Position numbers and translations under genes: made by a program
In this document: positions 25,611 to 34,632 of the stretch, one piece after another
Numbering within the stretch: the stretch's first letter is position 1
Layout of the letters: every line of letters starts with the position of its first letter
NCBI GenBank assembly: GCA_035543015.1
Contig: DATKKG010000017.1
Span: 62,001-126,000 of the forward strand
Length of the DNA stretch: 64,000 nt
Reading direction: 5' to 3'
Origin: DATKKG01 sp035543015
GTDB lineage: Archaea > Thermoproteota > Nitrososphaeria > Conexivisphaerales > DTJL01
Notes under the pieces: generated by a model
Told to the model about the DNA's origin: nothing
Databases searched by the model: none
What the model saw: the letters and a program-made list of their open reading frames with translations, nothing else

Positions 25611-28464
25611 TGCCGGCGAACCGTTTCAGGTAGGTCTTCCTCTCCTCCTCCATCAGAGTGAGGAGGAAGTCGTCCTCGTTGCCCGGCGATCTGGAGAGCA
25701 TCTCGGCCAGGCGGGGGAGGGCGATGTTGAAGACCTGGGCCTTGACGGCGAGGGTTCCGTAGGCCGACATCAGCTTTGAACTCCCCTCCAACTCCCTCCT
25801 GAACCTCAAGGCCCCCCTTGAGAGGGCGCCGTGGCTGCGAGACTTCCTTGCCAGCTCCTGAGCCTCTTCCGTAGGGCGGAAGGTGGCCGCAACCTTCTCG
25901 GAGCCGCATCGTGGGCAGAGGATCTTCTCAGGGAGGTCGACGATGTACCTCTCTTCGACGAAGTCCCAGCAGCTCATGCAGACGAGGGTCGTCCTCCCAT
26001 TCAGTACCCTGGACCTCGCGGACTCGATCAGGAGCCGTTTCATGCGGGCCGGGTCCATGACTTCGCCTTTCCGGGACATCTCTTCGAGGCCGATCATCGA
26101 GATAGGGCTTGGCTCCGAGAGGCTCCCCAGGATCTCTACGGCGACCCTCCCGGCGGCGCAGCCTGCGAGGATGTTACTGGTCTCTCTGACGTCCAGGTCC
26201 TCCAACAGGAAGGTCCTCCAGGCCTCCTTGTAGGGAAGCGAATCCTTGTAGGTCTCGACGAGCTGCTTGACCAGCGCGCTGGTGAGCTCGGCGTCCCTCG
26301 AGAGGACCCCCATCTTGCGCGCCACATGCACGAACCTCCTCCTGAAGAGGCCTGTGTCCTCACATGCCACTGTGACGTAACTCTGCACGTCGCTGCCCGA
26401 GAGGGTCGCGATGGCGTCCCTCACTGCTTCGCAGGTGAGCTCCTTGCCTTCCAGGAAGATCCTGTAGGCGTCCTGGTTGACGCTCACGGGCTTGCCGAGC
26501 ACCGCCGAGCAGCGATGGGAGAGGAGTCGGCCCAGCGTGCGGTTGGCCTTGAGCCCTCTGTGCGTGACCAGCGTGACGACGTCCCTCCACCGCTCGATCG
26601 TGATCACTTCGTCCGAAGGGACGGCCATCCCCATCGAAGACTGCTGAGCGGCGGAGACTAGGGACCTCTGAAGGCCCTCCACCTCCATCGGGTACCTCTT
26701 GGAAAGCTCCATGCAGAGGTCGCGTATCCCCGAAGGGCCGGAACGGGCGGCCAGCCCCCTGATGTGGCCCACCTCCATAGCGACTTCGGTCGGGACGGGG
26801 ATCTCCTCGCCGACCCAGCTGGGTATGGCCCCGAGGGGATCGTCGTCCTCTTCGACGTACACCCGAGAGTTGTAGACCTGGTTGATCTTCCAGACGCTAC
26901 CTCTCAGGATGAACTTCTTCCCGATCTCTCCATGCTCCGCGACGAACTCTTCGTCCAAAAGGCCGACCGCCTCCTTCTCCTCCGTCACCACCGGGTACTG
27001 GCGCTGTTCCGGTATCATGGTCAGGTTGTCGAAGTAGTACCTGAAGAGGCCCCTTTTGTCGGACGGCCTCGCCAGGTCGTCCCCGGCCGCCCGGGCCAGC
27101 TTCGGCTTGAGCGTCGCCATGTAGTCCACCGCCTCCCTTATGCCCCTCTCCTCCAATGAGGCGAAGGGGAAGCTACGCCTGAAGACTGCCAGGGCCTCGC
27201 TCGTCTCCATCCTGCCCGACTCGATGAGCAGCCCTGCAAGCTGCTGCACGAGAACGTCGCCGCAACCCGTATGAATCAAAGGCTCCTCGAGGAGCTCCTC
27301 CTTGGCCCTCCTCCCGATCACCGCAGACTCGAGGGCATCGTCGGCGTCCTGACATATGATGACGCACCGGCTCGTCCGCTCAAGGGTATGGCCACTCCTT
27401 CCTGCCCTCTGGATGAGGCGCACCACCTGCCTCGGAGAGTTGTACTGGATCACCAGGTTCAGAAGGCCCACATCGATCCCGAGTTCCAGGCTGCTGGTGC
27501 AGACCACCGCCTTCAACCTCCCCGTCTTCAGGTCCTCCTCGGCTTTCGATCTCGACTCCCTGGACAGACTGCCGTGGTGTGCCGCCACCGCTATGCGGGG
27601 GCTCCACTGCCTGAGCCTGCTAGTGAGTATCTCGGCTTCGGTCCGCGTGTTCGTGAAGATGAGGAGAGGTCCTTCGTCGATGAGGCGGAGTATGGTCCGG
27701 AGCCGGGCGGCGACCTCGGGGTGGCTCATCATCCTGTCCGCCCGGGCCTCGTCCTGCAGCTCGGCGGAGGGGTAGAGGACTTCGAACTTGAAGAGCTTGG
27801 CCACGGGTGTCTTAACTATCTCGCAGTCCCTTCCCGGGCCAACCAGGAACCCGGATATCATCTCCGGGTTCCCCACCGTAGCCGACAGGCCCACCCTCTG
27901 GAAGTCGGCGTCGGTCAGCCTCCTCAGCCGCTCGAGGGAGACGGCCAGCTGCGTGCCTCTCTTGTCCGTGGCCAGCTCATGAATCTCGTCGACCACCACC
28001 CACCGTAGCGACCTAAGGTGCTCCCTGAAGACCTTCGCCACCAGGAGGACCTCGAGAGTCTCCGGCGTAGTGATGAGCACCTGCGGCGGCACCATGGTCT
28101 GCGCCCTCCTGTCGGCGGTCTCCGTGTCTCCGTGGCGCACTGCCAGCCTGATGTCGAGGCTCTTGCACCAGAAGGTGGCCCTATCGAGGAGATCCCTGTT
28201 GAGGGCTCTCAGGGGGGTGATGTACAGGAGCAGGACCCCGGCCTTGGATCGCACTCCTTCCCTCACCATTCTGTCGAGGATGGGCAGGAGCACCGCTTCG
28301 GTCTTTCCCGAGCCGGTCGGCGACACCACCAGCGTGTTCCTGCCCTGCTCGATGAGAGGGATGGCCTTCTCCTGAGGCGGGGTGGGTCGAGTCATCCCGC
28401 TTTCAGCGAGAATGGAGCATATGGCTGGGCTGAAACCCCTGAACACGCCCTCGAGCTCCGCCAT
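25603..28464 (-). CDS. Lhr-like DEAD/DEAH-box ATP-dependent helicase
   Basis: About 953 residues. Superfamily 2 motifs: Q-motif region TPPQEKAIPLI, Walker A SPTGSGKTEA, motif II DEIH, motif III SAT, and motif VI QRAGRSGH. A CSCxx-type zinc region (CMSCWDF ... CPRCGSE) lies in the C-terminal third. Lhr-type helicases unwind DNA and RNA-DNA hybrids and are linked to repair. The frame is open 34 codons further upstream, but ATG 28464 is chosen because a TATA-like ACAAATAC (minus strand, about 28508-28499) lies about 40 nt before it and the upstream residues look non-coding. It is convergent with the SMC operon, overlapping by eight bases. Confidence 0.92.
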   Translation of the reverse strand: MAELEGVFRGFSPAICSILAESGMTRPTPPQEKAIPLIEQGRNTLVVSPTGSGKTEAVLLPILDRMVREGVRSKAGVLLLYITPLRALNRDLLDRATFWCKSLDIRLAVRHGDTETADRRAQTMVPPQVLITTPETLEVLLVAKVFREHLRSLRWVVVDEIHELATDKRGTQLAVSLERLRRLTDADFQRVGLSATVGNPEMISGFLVGPGRDCEIVKTPVAKLFKFEVLYPSAELQDEARADRMMSHPEVAARLRTILRLIDEGPLLIFTNTRTEAEILTSRLRQWSPRIAVAAHHGSLSRESRSKAEEDLKTGRLKAVVCTSSLELGIDVGLLNLVIQYNSPRQVVRLIQRAGRSGHTLERTSRCVIICQDADDALESAVIGRRAKEELLEEPLIHTGCGDVLVQQLAGLLIESGRMETSEALAVFRRSFPFASLEERGIREAVDYMATLKPKLARAAGDDLARPSDKRGLFRYYFDNLTMIPEQRQYPVVTEEKEAVGLLDEEFVAEHGEIGKKFILRGSVWKINQVYNSRVYVEEDDDPLGAIPSWVGEEIPVPTEVAMEVGHIRGLAARSGPSGIRDLCMELSKRYPMEVEGLQRSLVSAAQQSSMGMAVPSDEVITIERWRDVVTLVTHRGLKANRTLGRLLSHRCSAVLGKPVSVNQDAYRIFLEGKELTCEAVRDAIATLSGSDVQSYVTVACEDTGLFRRRFVHVARKMGVLSRDAELTSALVKQLVETYKDSLPYKEAWRTFLLEDLDVRETSNILAGCAAGRVAVEILGSLSEPSPISMIGLEEMSRKGEVMDPARMKRLLIESARSRVLNGRTTLVCMSCWDFVEERYIVDLPEKILCPRCGSEKVAATFRPTEEAQELARKSRSHGALSRGALRFRRELEGSSKLMSAYGTLAVKAQVFNIALPRLAEMLSRSPGNEDDFLLTLMEEERKTYLKRFAGTR

Positions 28465-28572
28465 ACCCCGCGCCCTCCGGCTCGCGATACACATCCGGCC
28501 GTATTTGTCGGTATGGGAGGGGGCTTCCCGCGTGCGTAAAGACATAAACCGGGCGACGCGCCGCATTCTCTT

Positions 28573-29094
28573 GTGGCAGGCACCAGGGCGGTCACCATAG
28601 TCGGGGTTGCGTTGCTTGTCGGAGCCCTGGGAATGGATTGGATCCAGGGGCAGGACAGCTACGGCATGATGAACTGGCAGGAGGTCTGGATGCAGGGAGG
28701 GGAGACCTTCTCGAACGTTACGTACGACGGCTTCGCACGCAATATCTACATTCCGTACCTGAACTCGACCTGGCAGCTCACCCTCGGGGCCGTGCTCTTC
28801 CCAGCGGGCTTCCTCGTGGCCCTATTCTCCGTCGTCAAGTGGAAGTGCCTTTGGCTCGCGGGCCTCATCAACATTGCAGGTGCCCTCTCCTGGGTGTGGG
28901 GCGTCCTTTCCGTCCCGCCCCTGGCGTCGCTCCTCTGCAGCTGGTACGGCTACACCGGCATGAACAGGCCATGCACTCCGGGATACATATTCAGCCTCGG
29001 CCCTGGCCCGTTCGCCGCGTTGGCGGGCGGGGCCGTCCTCCTGGCAGCGTACCTCTTGACACGCAAGGGGATGCTGGACTACCCGCTCGACTGA
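28573..29094 (+). CDS. Hypothetical membrane protein, 173 aa
   Basis: Four probable membrane segments (about residues 6-22, 70-88, 93-112, 143-162) with an extracytoplasmic loop between the first two rich in Trp, Asn and Tyr. Another loop has cysteines (LLCSWYGYTGMNRPC). Start at GTG 28573, centred 26 nt from the TATA-like ACATAAAC (28542-28549): leaderless. Divergent from the helicase. No family recognised. Confidence 0.75.
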   Translation: MAGTRAVTIVGVALLVGALGMDWIQGQDSYGMMNWQEVWMQGGETFSNVTYDGFARNIYIPYLNSTWQLTLGAVLFPAGFLVALFSVVKWKCLWLAGLINIAGALSWVWGVLSVPPLASLLCSWYGYTGMNRPCTPGYIFSLGPGPFAALAGGAVLLAAYLLTRKGMLDYPLD

Positions 29095-29126
29095 GGGTTC
29101 CTCCGGAGACGGATCTCCGCATCGAC

Positions 29127-29657
29127 CTAGATGCGCTTGATGTCAAAGGACGGGAGGGAACGGTACTCCTCCTTCAGCTCCGAATAGTGGTGCCAGCCCT
29201 CCTGTATCAGCTTCTGGTGCTTTGGCTCGACTTCGCCCACTATCCTCCCGGGGTTCCCCATCACCAGGGCTCCAGGCGGGATCGAAAGCCCTGAAGGAAC
29301 GACGCTGCCCGCTGCGATGAGGCTGCCCCTGCCGACGCGTGTGTCCTCCAGCACCAGGGCGCCGATGCCGATGAGCACCTCGTCGTCGATGTAAACGCCC
29401 TCGAGCATGGCTCCGTGGCCGATGGTTACGCGCTGGCCGATGAAGGTCGAGCTCCTGTCCGGATGGATAACGACGCCCTCCTGCACGTTGCTGTCGTTGC
29501 CGACCTTGATCGAGGCGTTGTCAGCGCGAAGGACCGCGTTGAACCACACGCTGCTGCCGGAAGCAAGCGAGACGTCCCCTATTAGTAGCGCGGACGGCGC
29601 CACCCAGCAGTCCCTGCTGAGGATAGGCTTCTTCCTTTCGAACTCGACTATGGGCAC
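29127..29657 (-). CDS. Gamma-carbonic anhydrase-like hexapeptide-repeat protein lacking one zinc ligand
   Basis: A 176-residue left-handed beta-helix protein of the YrdA/CaiE/PaaY type. GSSVWFNAVLRADNA and VGNDSNVQEGVVIHPD are standard. Two zinc-ligand positions are kept (the His of VVIHPD and of TIGHGA), but the third, normally LHGC, reads LEGV (GHGAMLEGVYID), so Glu replaces His. Zinc binding, if any, must differ, and carbonic anhydrase activity is doubtful; an acyltransferase or scaffold role is possible. GTG start at 29657 with TATA-like TTCTTAATTAC on the minus strand about 27 nt upstream (leaderless). Confidence 0.88.
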   Translation of the reverse strand: MPIVEFERKKPILSRDCWVAPSALLIGDVSLASGSSVWFNAVLRADNASIKVGNDSNVQEGVVIHPDRSSTFIGQRVTIGHGAMLEGVYIDDEVLIGIGALVLEDTRVGRGSLIAAGSVVPSGLSIPPGALVMGNPGRIVGEVEPKHQKLIQEGWHHYSELKEEYRSLPSFDIKRI

Positions 29658-29706
29658 GGGCAGATTCAGTCTCGACTAGTAATTAAGAATTCGACCCGGG
29701 AGCTCG

Positions 29707-29921
29707 GGTGTTGCTGCGTTATGGACAACACCTTAAAGCACCGCCCGGTCGGGCGACAGTGGGTCGCCTCCTGTTAGGCTGCCAATGGGGATTCTTTGGG
29801 TGTTGAGCGCGATCTGGCCGGTCGGGCGGTCCTGCGGCTGGCTTGCTCGGCGCTCGGAAGGCACTTGCATCCAAGGACGGAGCGTCCGGATGATAGCTTG
29901 CGCGGACGAACGTCCGTCCTA
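29707..29921. repeat. Intergenic repeat region with GGTGTTG-type hairpins
   Basis: This 260-bp gap between two minus-strand genes has no credible ORF. It contains a hairpin GGTGTTG-(12 nt)-CAACACC (29707-29732), a block from CAATGGGGATT to GGTGTTGAGCGCGAT (29783-29813) that recurs at 40520-40550 (minus) and in part at 56259-56281, and GC-rich inverted repeats around AGGACGGA ... TCCGTCCT (about 29872-29921). The last of these could terminate a transcript or be the edge of a repeated element. Confidence 0.55.
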
Positions 29922-30437
29922 GGGCTTCAGCTTGTTGCCGAACTTGTTCAGTGAGGCAACTTCCTCCAGGGGCTTCCTGTCCTTCCTACCCTTCAACTTC
30001 TTCTTGGGGTAGCCGAAAGGCGTTATGGTGAAGAGGTAGAGCTCCGCGGGGGCACCCAGGGCGGCAGCCGCCTTCTCTCGGTCGATTCCGCCCACAAAGC
30101 ACGATCCCAGGCCCATCCCCCATGCCGCAATCATCATCCCCTGGACCGCTCTCATGGCGTCCAACGAGTACTGCGGATATGACTTGTCGACGAAGGTGGC
30201 GACGGCGAACGGGGCGTCCTTGATGTATCGCCCTGTCGGTGAGAGAGCGCCAAGCTCAGCGAGCAGCTCCTTGTCGTTCACCAAGACGAAGTTCCAGAGC
30301 TGTTTGTTGTAGGCGCTGGGGGCCATCCTGGCCGCGTTGACGACCTTGACTTGAAGGCTCCTCGGGACACGCTTGGTGGCGAACTCCCTAACTTCGATCC
30401 TTGAGACGACGGCTTGATATGCGTCCATGGCAACCAC
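29919..30437 (-). CDS. Nitroreductase family protein
   Basis: A 172-residue FMN-dependent nitroreductase. The N-terminal RIEVREFATKRVP (usually SRRSxRxF) and ARMAPSAYNKQLWNFVLV are the flavin-contact regions, and AAWGMGLGSCFVGGI is the conserved glycine-rich segment near the C-terminus. It reduces nitro, quinone or flavin substrates with NAD(P)H. GTG 30437 is 29 nt from the TATA-like GCTTAAAGCC (minus strand, 30470-30461), so probably leaderless; ATG 30428 is the alternative. Confidence 0.9.
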   Translation of the reverse strand: MVAMDAYQAVVSRIEVREFATKRVPRSLQVKVVNAARMAPSAYNKQLWNFVLVNDKELLAELGALSPTGRYIKDAPFAVATFVDKSYPQYSLDAMRAVQGMMIAAWGMGLGSCFVGGIDREKAAAALGAPAELYLFTITPFGYPKKKLKGRKDRKPLEEVASLNKFGNKLKP

Positions 30438-30523
30438 TTTCCCTCCTTCCGGCCTGCCTCGGCTTTAAGCTTTGACACCGGAGCTGAAGCTGACGCTATT
30501 CAGGATTATTGAAAAGAAGTCCC

Positions 30524-30955
30524 TTACGACGCTTCGGTGATCTTGATGGCGGCCGTAGGGCAGGCCGTCTCGCAGGCGTGACAGAAGATGCAGTCCGCCT
30601 CCCTTATGGGGTCGCACTTGTCTGTCCTGTACTTGTTGTACTCTTCCGACCCTTGCTCGACGGGCTTGTCGTTGCCCGTGCCCGACTTGCCTGGCGCGAG
30701 GAACCATTCGAACACGTTGACGGGGCAGACGTCCATGCAGGCACCGTCCGCCACGCAGGATTCCCAGTCGACTCCCACCAGGGTGCCGTGGACCCCCAGC
30801 TTGGTCGGGTAGGGCTTGCCTTCGTTGTCCGTCCTTTCCTTGCCCTCGGCCCTGACCTTGTGACCTGCATGCTCACCGGTCACCGGATATTCATCTGGTT
30901 TCTTGAGAAAGTCCTGGTCGATGGGCTTCGGCTTGTAATCGACTGCGCGAGCCAT
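30524..30955 (-). CDS. Zinc-type archaeal ferredoxin (3Fe-4S/4Fe-4S)
   Basis: A 143-residue ferredoxin. The long N-terminal extension carries HAGH and LGVHGT, the histidines expected to hold zinc in Sulfolobus/Thermoplasma-type zinc ferredoxins, and an Asp in the core should complete the site. The first cluster motif CVADGACMDVCPV has Asp-Gly-Ala where a fourth Cys would stand, consistent with a 3Fe-4S cluster. CIFCHACETACP binds the 4Fe-4S cluster. It is the electron acceptor of 2-oxoacid:ferredoxin oxidoreductases. TATA-like GGCTTAAATA on the minus strand at about 31000-30991 is centred about 40 nt before the ATG. Confidence 0.92.
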   Translation of the reverse strand: MARAVDYKPKPIDQDFLKKPDEYPVTGEHAGHKVRAEGKERTDNEGKPYPTKLGVHGTLVGVDWESCVADGACMDVCPVNVFEWFLAPGKSGTGNDKPVEQGSEEYNKYRTDKCDPIREADCIFCHACETACPTAAIKITEAS

Positions 30956-31092
30956 TTACAAATACCTGCGCGGGAAGTGGTAATTTCCATATTTAAGCCT
31001 GATGCTCTTACCGTCCCTTCGCTGCGACGTTTGGACCGGCGAGCTTGCTCGAGTGCAGGTTATAAGCCCGGAACGCCGAACCTATTCAGAAG

Positions 31093-32202
31093 TTGCGCTA
31101 CAGGGTTTCCTGCCAGGCTGGTTTCGAGAGATACTGCGCAAGGGAGATGGCCTTGCTCGGCGGAAGCCCTCTGGGATCGGGCCAGGGGTTCGTCTTCCTC
31201 GAAGGCCACCCCAGGCTAGTCTACGTGCTGAACCGCTACGCCAGGACGGCCGAGAGGGTCCTCGTCGAGATGGCTGCGGCCAGGCTGGATGAAGACGACG
31301 TGGTCGACAGCCTGATCTCAAGGTGCGACTTCGGCCTTCTCGGCAGGGTCACGGGGGTCACCTTGGACGCCGACGAATCCGTAACGCGGCTCCGATCGAG
31401 ATGGATGACGCACCTCTCCTCCCTGCTGCCCAGAGCCTTCGGCTCGAGGGGCGGCGTGAGAGTGCAGAGGGGAAGGTCAGACGCCTATCTCTACCTCGGC
31501 GTGGACGGGAGCTCGGCCTCGCTCTACGCCGATACCACTGGCGACTCGCTGAACTTCAGGGAGTATAGGGTGTACAACCACCCTTCGAGCATCAGGCCCT
31601 CCCTGGCCGCTTCTCTCGTCTTCATGGCGAACGCCGACGGGGGTGTCCTCTACGATCCGTTCTGCGGAGGGGGTACCATCCTGATAGAGGCAGCCTTGAT
31701 GTCCCTAGCGAGGCCCACGCATGCCAGGAGGACGTACCGCTTCCGTAGCTTCGCCGAATACACGGCGGAGGAGGAGAGGTCGGCGAGTCTCAACCACCCC
31801 GTCATCAGGCCTTTCGAGTACGAAGTCGGGACGGAGATAAACTCCGTGCACTTGAAGGGGTGCAGGAAGAACCTTTCGGCGGCTGGCCTGGGGGATCTGA
31901 GGGTCTCCTTGGGCGACTGCACGAAGACCGTCCTTGAGAGGAGAGCCGACGTGATCGTCACCAATCCTCCGTACGGCGTGAGGGGATCGAAGCTGACCAG
32001 GATGGAGGCCCTCAGCTCCAGGTTCCTCCAGAACCTGCCTAACATCCTCAGGCCGGGCGGCAGGGCGGTGGTGGTCACGTCGGACGCGGAGATGCTCAAG
32101 CGAGAAATGGCCAGGACGGGGCTGGTCCCCTCCGAAGTGGCCAAGACGCTCCACAGCCACCTCTGGGTGGAGGGCATCGCCTTCAGGATGCCGGAGGGCT
32201 GA
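31093..32202 (+). CDS. Trm14/RlmL-type RNA guanine-N2 methyltransferase
   Basis: A 369-residue protein with a divergent N-terminal THUMP-like region and a Rossmann methyltransferase domain. DPFCGGGTILIEAAL is the SAM-binding motif, and TNPPYGVR is the catalytic N6/N2-MTase motif. HPSSIRPSLAASLVF is the usual lead-in of this family. It most likely methylates guanine in tRNA (position 6 by analogy with archaeal Trm14) or rRNA. TTG 31093 is 30 nt from the TATAAG box at 31061, giving a near-leaderless message. Convergent with the cytochrome b gene. Confidence 0.88.
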   Translation: MRYRVSCQAGFERYCAREMALLGGSPLGSGQGFVFLEGHPRLVYVLNRYARTAERVLVEMAAARLDEDDVVDSLISRCDFGLLGRVTGVTLDADESVTRLRSRWMTHLSSLLPRAFGSRGGVRVQRGRSDAYLYLGVDGSSASLYADTTGDSLNFREYRVYNHPSSIRPSLAASLVFMANADGGVLYDPFCGGGTILIEAALMSLARPTHARRTYRFRSFAEYTAEEERSASLNHPVIRPFEYEVGTEINSVHLKGCRKNLSAAGLGDLRVSLGDCTKTVLERRADVIVTNPPYGVRGSKLTRMEALSSRFLQNLPNILRPGGRAVVVTSDAEMLKREMARTGLVPSEVAKTLHSHLWVEGIAFRMPEG

Positions 32203-32208
32203 GCTGAC

Positions 32209-33927
32209 CTATTCTTCCAGGAGGCTCTTCACGGGCATCGAGAGCCTGTAGACGTGGTAGGCTCCTCCGAACACAACCAGGAGGGCTCCGGCTTCGACGA
32301 GCATCGAGTATTGGTTCCCCACTATGATGGAGTAGACCGTCAGGGCCGTAAGGGCGAGGCCCATGACGAACATCACGCTCATTATCTGCGTGGAGGTCAC
32401 CTCGCCCAGGACGTAGCTCGTCCTGGGCAGCTTCGGCCTCGGGTTGAGCCTCGTCCCTAGCCAGATGCTGACAGCCGTGATCCCCGTGGGCACGAGCATC
32501 GCGAACGGTATCCCGTACAGTATCGCGTCGTGCATGTCCTGGGTGAACTGGGACGGCGAGATGAGGCCGACAGTGGTCCCGTAGTTGATCATCACCGTGT
32601 ACGCCACCCATGTGAGGCCTCCTGCGATGAAGAGGGAGAGTATGGAGAGCGGGAACAGGATCTTGTATGAGGAAATGTGGGCGTTCGCCAGGAAGCGCTC
32701 CGGCAGAGAGGGCTTGTCGTTCGGATTGGGTGCGATGCCGGCCTTCGTCATATAGTAGTTCCTGAGCCCATAGGTCACTGCGAAAGCGGCGAATCCGATG
32801 AGGAATATCGACCCGTAGAACAGGTCCGGTCTGATCGGTATGCTGGGGAGCAGGTATCCCATTATGGTGATGTAGAGGAAGGCGGCCATCGTTCCCGCGA
32901 GGAGGTTTGGCCAGAACGTCCTGTCGAACCAGTTGCGCTTCAGCTTCCTGTCCAGGAAGGGCACCAGAACGAAGAGGGTGATGATGACTCCTGGGATCGC
33001 CACGCCCGCGACGAAGCCAGTGAAGACGTGTGGCAGGTAGCCTCCTGTGCGCAGGAGGGCGTACAGCCCCGACAGATACCACTCGGGCACCGTCGCCTGT
33101 ATGGGCTGCGCCGGCAGGTACTTCGTGCCGAGGTCGACGGGCATCAGGCCCGCGGCTACGGTTATCGTGCCGAGGGTGAAGGCGATGGACGAGACGTCGA
33201 GCTTGAGGTTCTTGGGGAAGTGGACCAGGAAGCCCGCCAGCATCACGAACGGGACCAGTATCAGGTGGAAGCCATAGAATCGAGTGACGATGTCGTAGAT
33301 CCCCTGGCCCTCTATGAGCCAGTTGAAGGCCGGCAGGAGCGGGCTGTAGTCCTGGAGAGACGCGAGAAGCTTCCTCCCTATGTTGATGGCCTGGACCGCC
33401 CTGGCATTCATTATCAGGTCGTAGCCCGTGTAGGCTTCGAGGACGGTGAGAACGCCAAGCGTCATGCCGGTGATCCAGATTATCTCGTTCGGGTTCTTGT
33501 AGCGGCCTCTGACGTAGTAGTAGGCCAGGTGGATGAAAGCGGCTATGATCATCACGTTGGAAGCCCAGTAGTGGATGCTTCTCATCGCGTAGCCGAAGGG
33601 TATGTCCCACGTTATCCTGGAGACCGAATCGAAGGCGGTGTAGTAGCCCCCGGAAGCCGAACTCGAGGCGACGAACGTGGGAACGTAGTACAGGGTGAGG
33701 AGGCCCCCGGTGAAGGCCAGGACGAAGAAGCTGACGAAGGTCAGGACCCCCGACCACTCGAAGGGGTTGGATATCCTCGAAGGGAGCATGAACTTCAGCG
33801 CCATCAGCGAAGTCCGCGCGAGGCGCTTGTTCACGAAGTCGACAGTCGAGTCGACGTTCTTGTCGAAGTTCCTGAAGAACCCTCTGACGTCCAGCTTCTT
33901 CTTGAGGCCTGACTTCACCCTAGTCAC
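32209..33927 (-). CDS. Cytochrome b (bc1/b6f type), fused N- and C-terminal halves
   Basis: A 572-residue polytopic membrane protein. The haem ligands lie in two adjacent helices with spacing H-x13-H (SIHYW ... FIHLAYY) and H-x14-H (GFHLILV ... LVHFPKN), the second being b6-like. The quinol-site PEWY motif is present in ATVPEWYLSGLYALLR. An extra C-terminal pair of helices follows the usual length. Together with the Rieske protein encoded just upstream (eight-base overlap) it forms the core of a quinol oxidase-type complex. No cytochrome c1 gene is present; a cupredoxin gene is divergent from the operon, suggesting a copper protein as acceptor. Confidence 0.94.
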   Translation of the reverse strand: MTRVKSGLKKKLDVRGFFRNFDKNVDSTVDFVNKRLARTSLMALKFMLPSRISNPFEWSGVLTFVSFFVLAFTGGLLTLYYVPTFVASSSASGGYYTAFDSVSRITWDIPFGYAMRSIHYWASNVMIIAAFIHLAYYYVRGRYKNPNEIIWITGMTLGVLTVLEAYTGYDLIMNARAVQAINIGRKLLASLQDYSPLLPAFNWLIEGQGIYDIVTRFYGFHLILVPFVMLAGFLVHFPKNLKLDVSSIAFTLGTITVAAGLMPVDLGTKYLPAQPIQATVPEWYLSGLYALLRTGGYLPHVFTGFVAGVAIPGVIITLFVLVPFLDRKLKRNWFDRTFWPNLLAGTMAAFLYITIMGYLLPSIPIRPDLFYGSIFLIGFAAFAVTYGLRNYYMTKAGIAPNPNDKPSLPERFLANAHISSYKILFPLSILSLFIAGGLTWVAYTVMINYGTTVGLISPSQFTQDMHDAILYGIPFAMLVPTGITAVSIWLGTRLNPRPKLPRTSYVLGEVTSTQIMSVMFVMGLALTALTVYSIIVGNQYSMLVEAGALLVVFGGAYHVYRLSMPVKSLLEE

Positions 33928-34489
33928 CCTGGACGGTCTTCACGATGGAGCCTCTCCCGGGTCCATGGATCGTGGGCGTTCCAACGAGGTCCACTGCATA
34001 GATGTCCCCGCTTCCTTGGTGTATCTCGAGGTCGATCACCGGGAGCGGGTTGAGGGCGGGGCCCCTGTGCACCGTGCCGTCCTTGATGTCGAACATGCTT
34101 CCGTGGCAGGGGCAGGGGCCGATGAAGCCGAGCGGCTGCTCGTCCGGCAGGAGCCTCAGGGGGCAGCCCAGATGGGTGCACTGATAATTGTAGGCGGTCC
34201 AGGAGTCCGTGCCCAGCCTGAAGAGGATGCTCCTGAACTCGGCGTCGTCCGTGGGATAGAAGAAGATCGTCGTCTCCCCGACGTTGAGCTGGCTCACGTT
34301 CGCGATCTTCGTCTTCGGCAGCGGGTTCGGGAGCGCGTCCCTGTAGAGGTAGTTGACGAGCGTGACGGCGGGGGCGAGGAAGCCTATCGCCATCATCGCG
34401 AGCGTCCCCTTGAGGAAGAGCCTCCTCGTCCTACCCTTCTTCTGGTCTTCCTTCGGTGGAGCCGTCGGAGAAGCGGGGGGCTGGGCCAT
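33920..34489 (-). CDS. Rieske iron-sulfur protein
   Basis: About 189 residues. The twin-arginine-like TRRLFLKGTLAMMAIGFLAPAV forms an N-terminal membrane anchor. The cluster motifs CTHLGCPL and CPCHGSMFD supply two Cys and two His ligands plus the disulfide cysteines. Partner of the cytochrome b encoded downstream. ATG 34489 is preferred over upstream codons because the TATA-like GACTTAAATC (minus strand, 34530-34521) would give a transcript beginning about ten bases before it. Confidence 0.93.
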   Translation of the reverse strand: MAQPPASPTAPPKEDQKKGRTRRLFLKGTLAMMAIGFLAPAVTLVNYLYRDALPNPLPKTKIANVSQLNVGETTIFFYPTDDAEFRSILFRLGTDSWTAYNYQCTHLGCPLRLLPDEQPLGFIGPCPCHGSMFDIKDGTVHRGPALNPLPVIDLEIHQGSGDIYAVDLVGTPTIHGPGRGSIVKTVQGD

Positions 34490-34632
34490 TCTCAGCTCGC
34501 CACTCGAGACAGATTTTCTTGATTTAAGTCTTATCAAGGAAGCGTTTCTTTTTGCATCTATGTCTCCTTTTTGCGCTAGGATTTGGGCAAATAAATTTAA
34601 GCCCAGTTCGAATTCGCCTCCCCGAAGGAACC

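Noticed and set aside
32183..33757. 524-codon minus-strand frame overlapping cytochrome b
   Set aside because: Arg/His/Pro-rich shadow; the frame with haem ligands and PEWY is the real gene.
34605..34625. GTTCGAATTC resembling a tRNA T-loop
   Set aside because: The flanking five bases cannot pair as a T stem, and no anticodon or acceptor stem is present.
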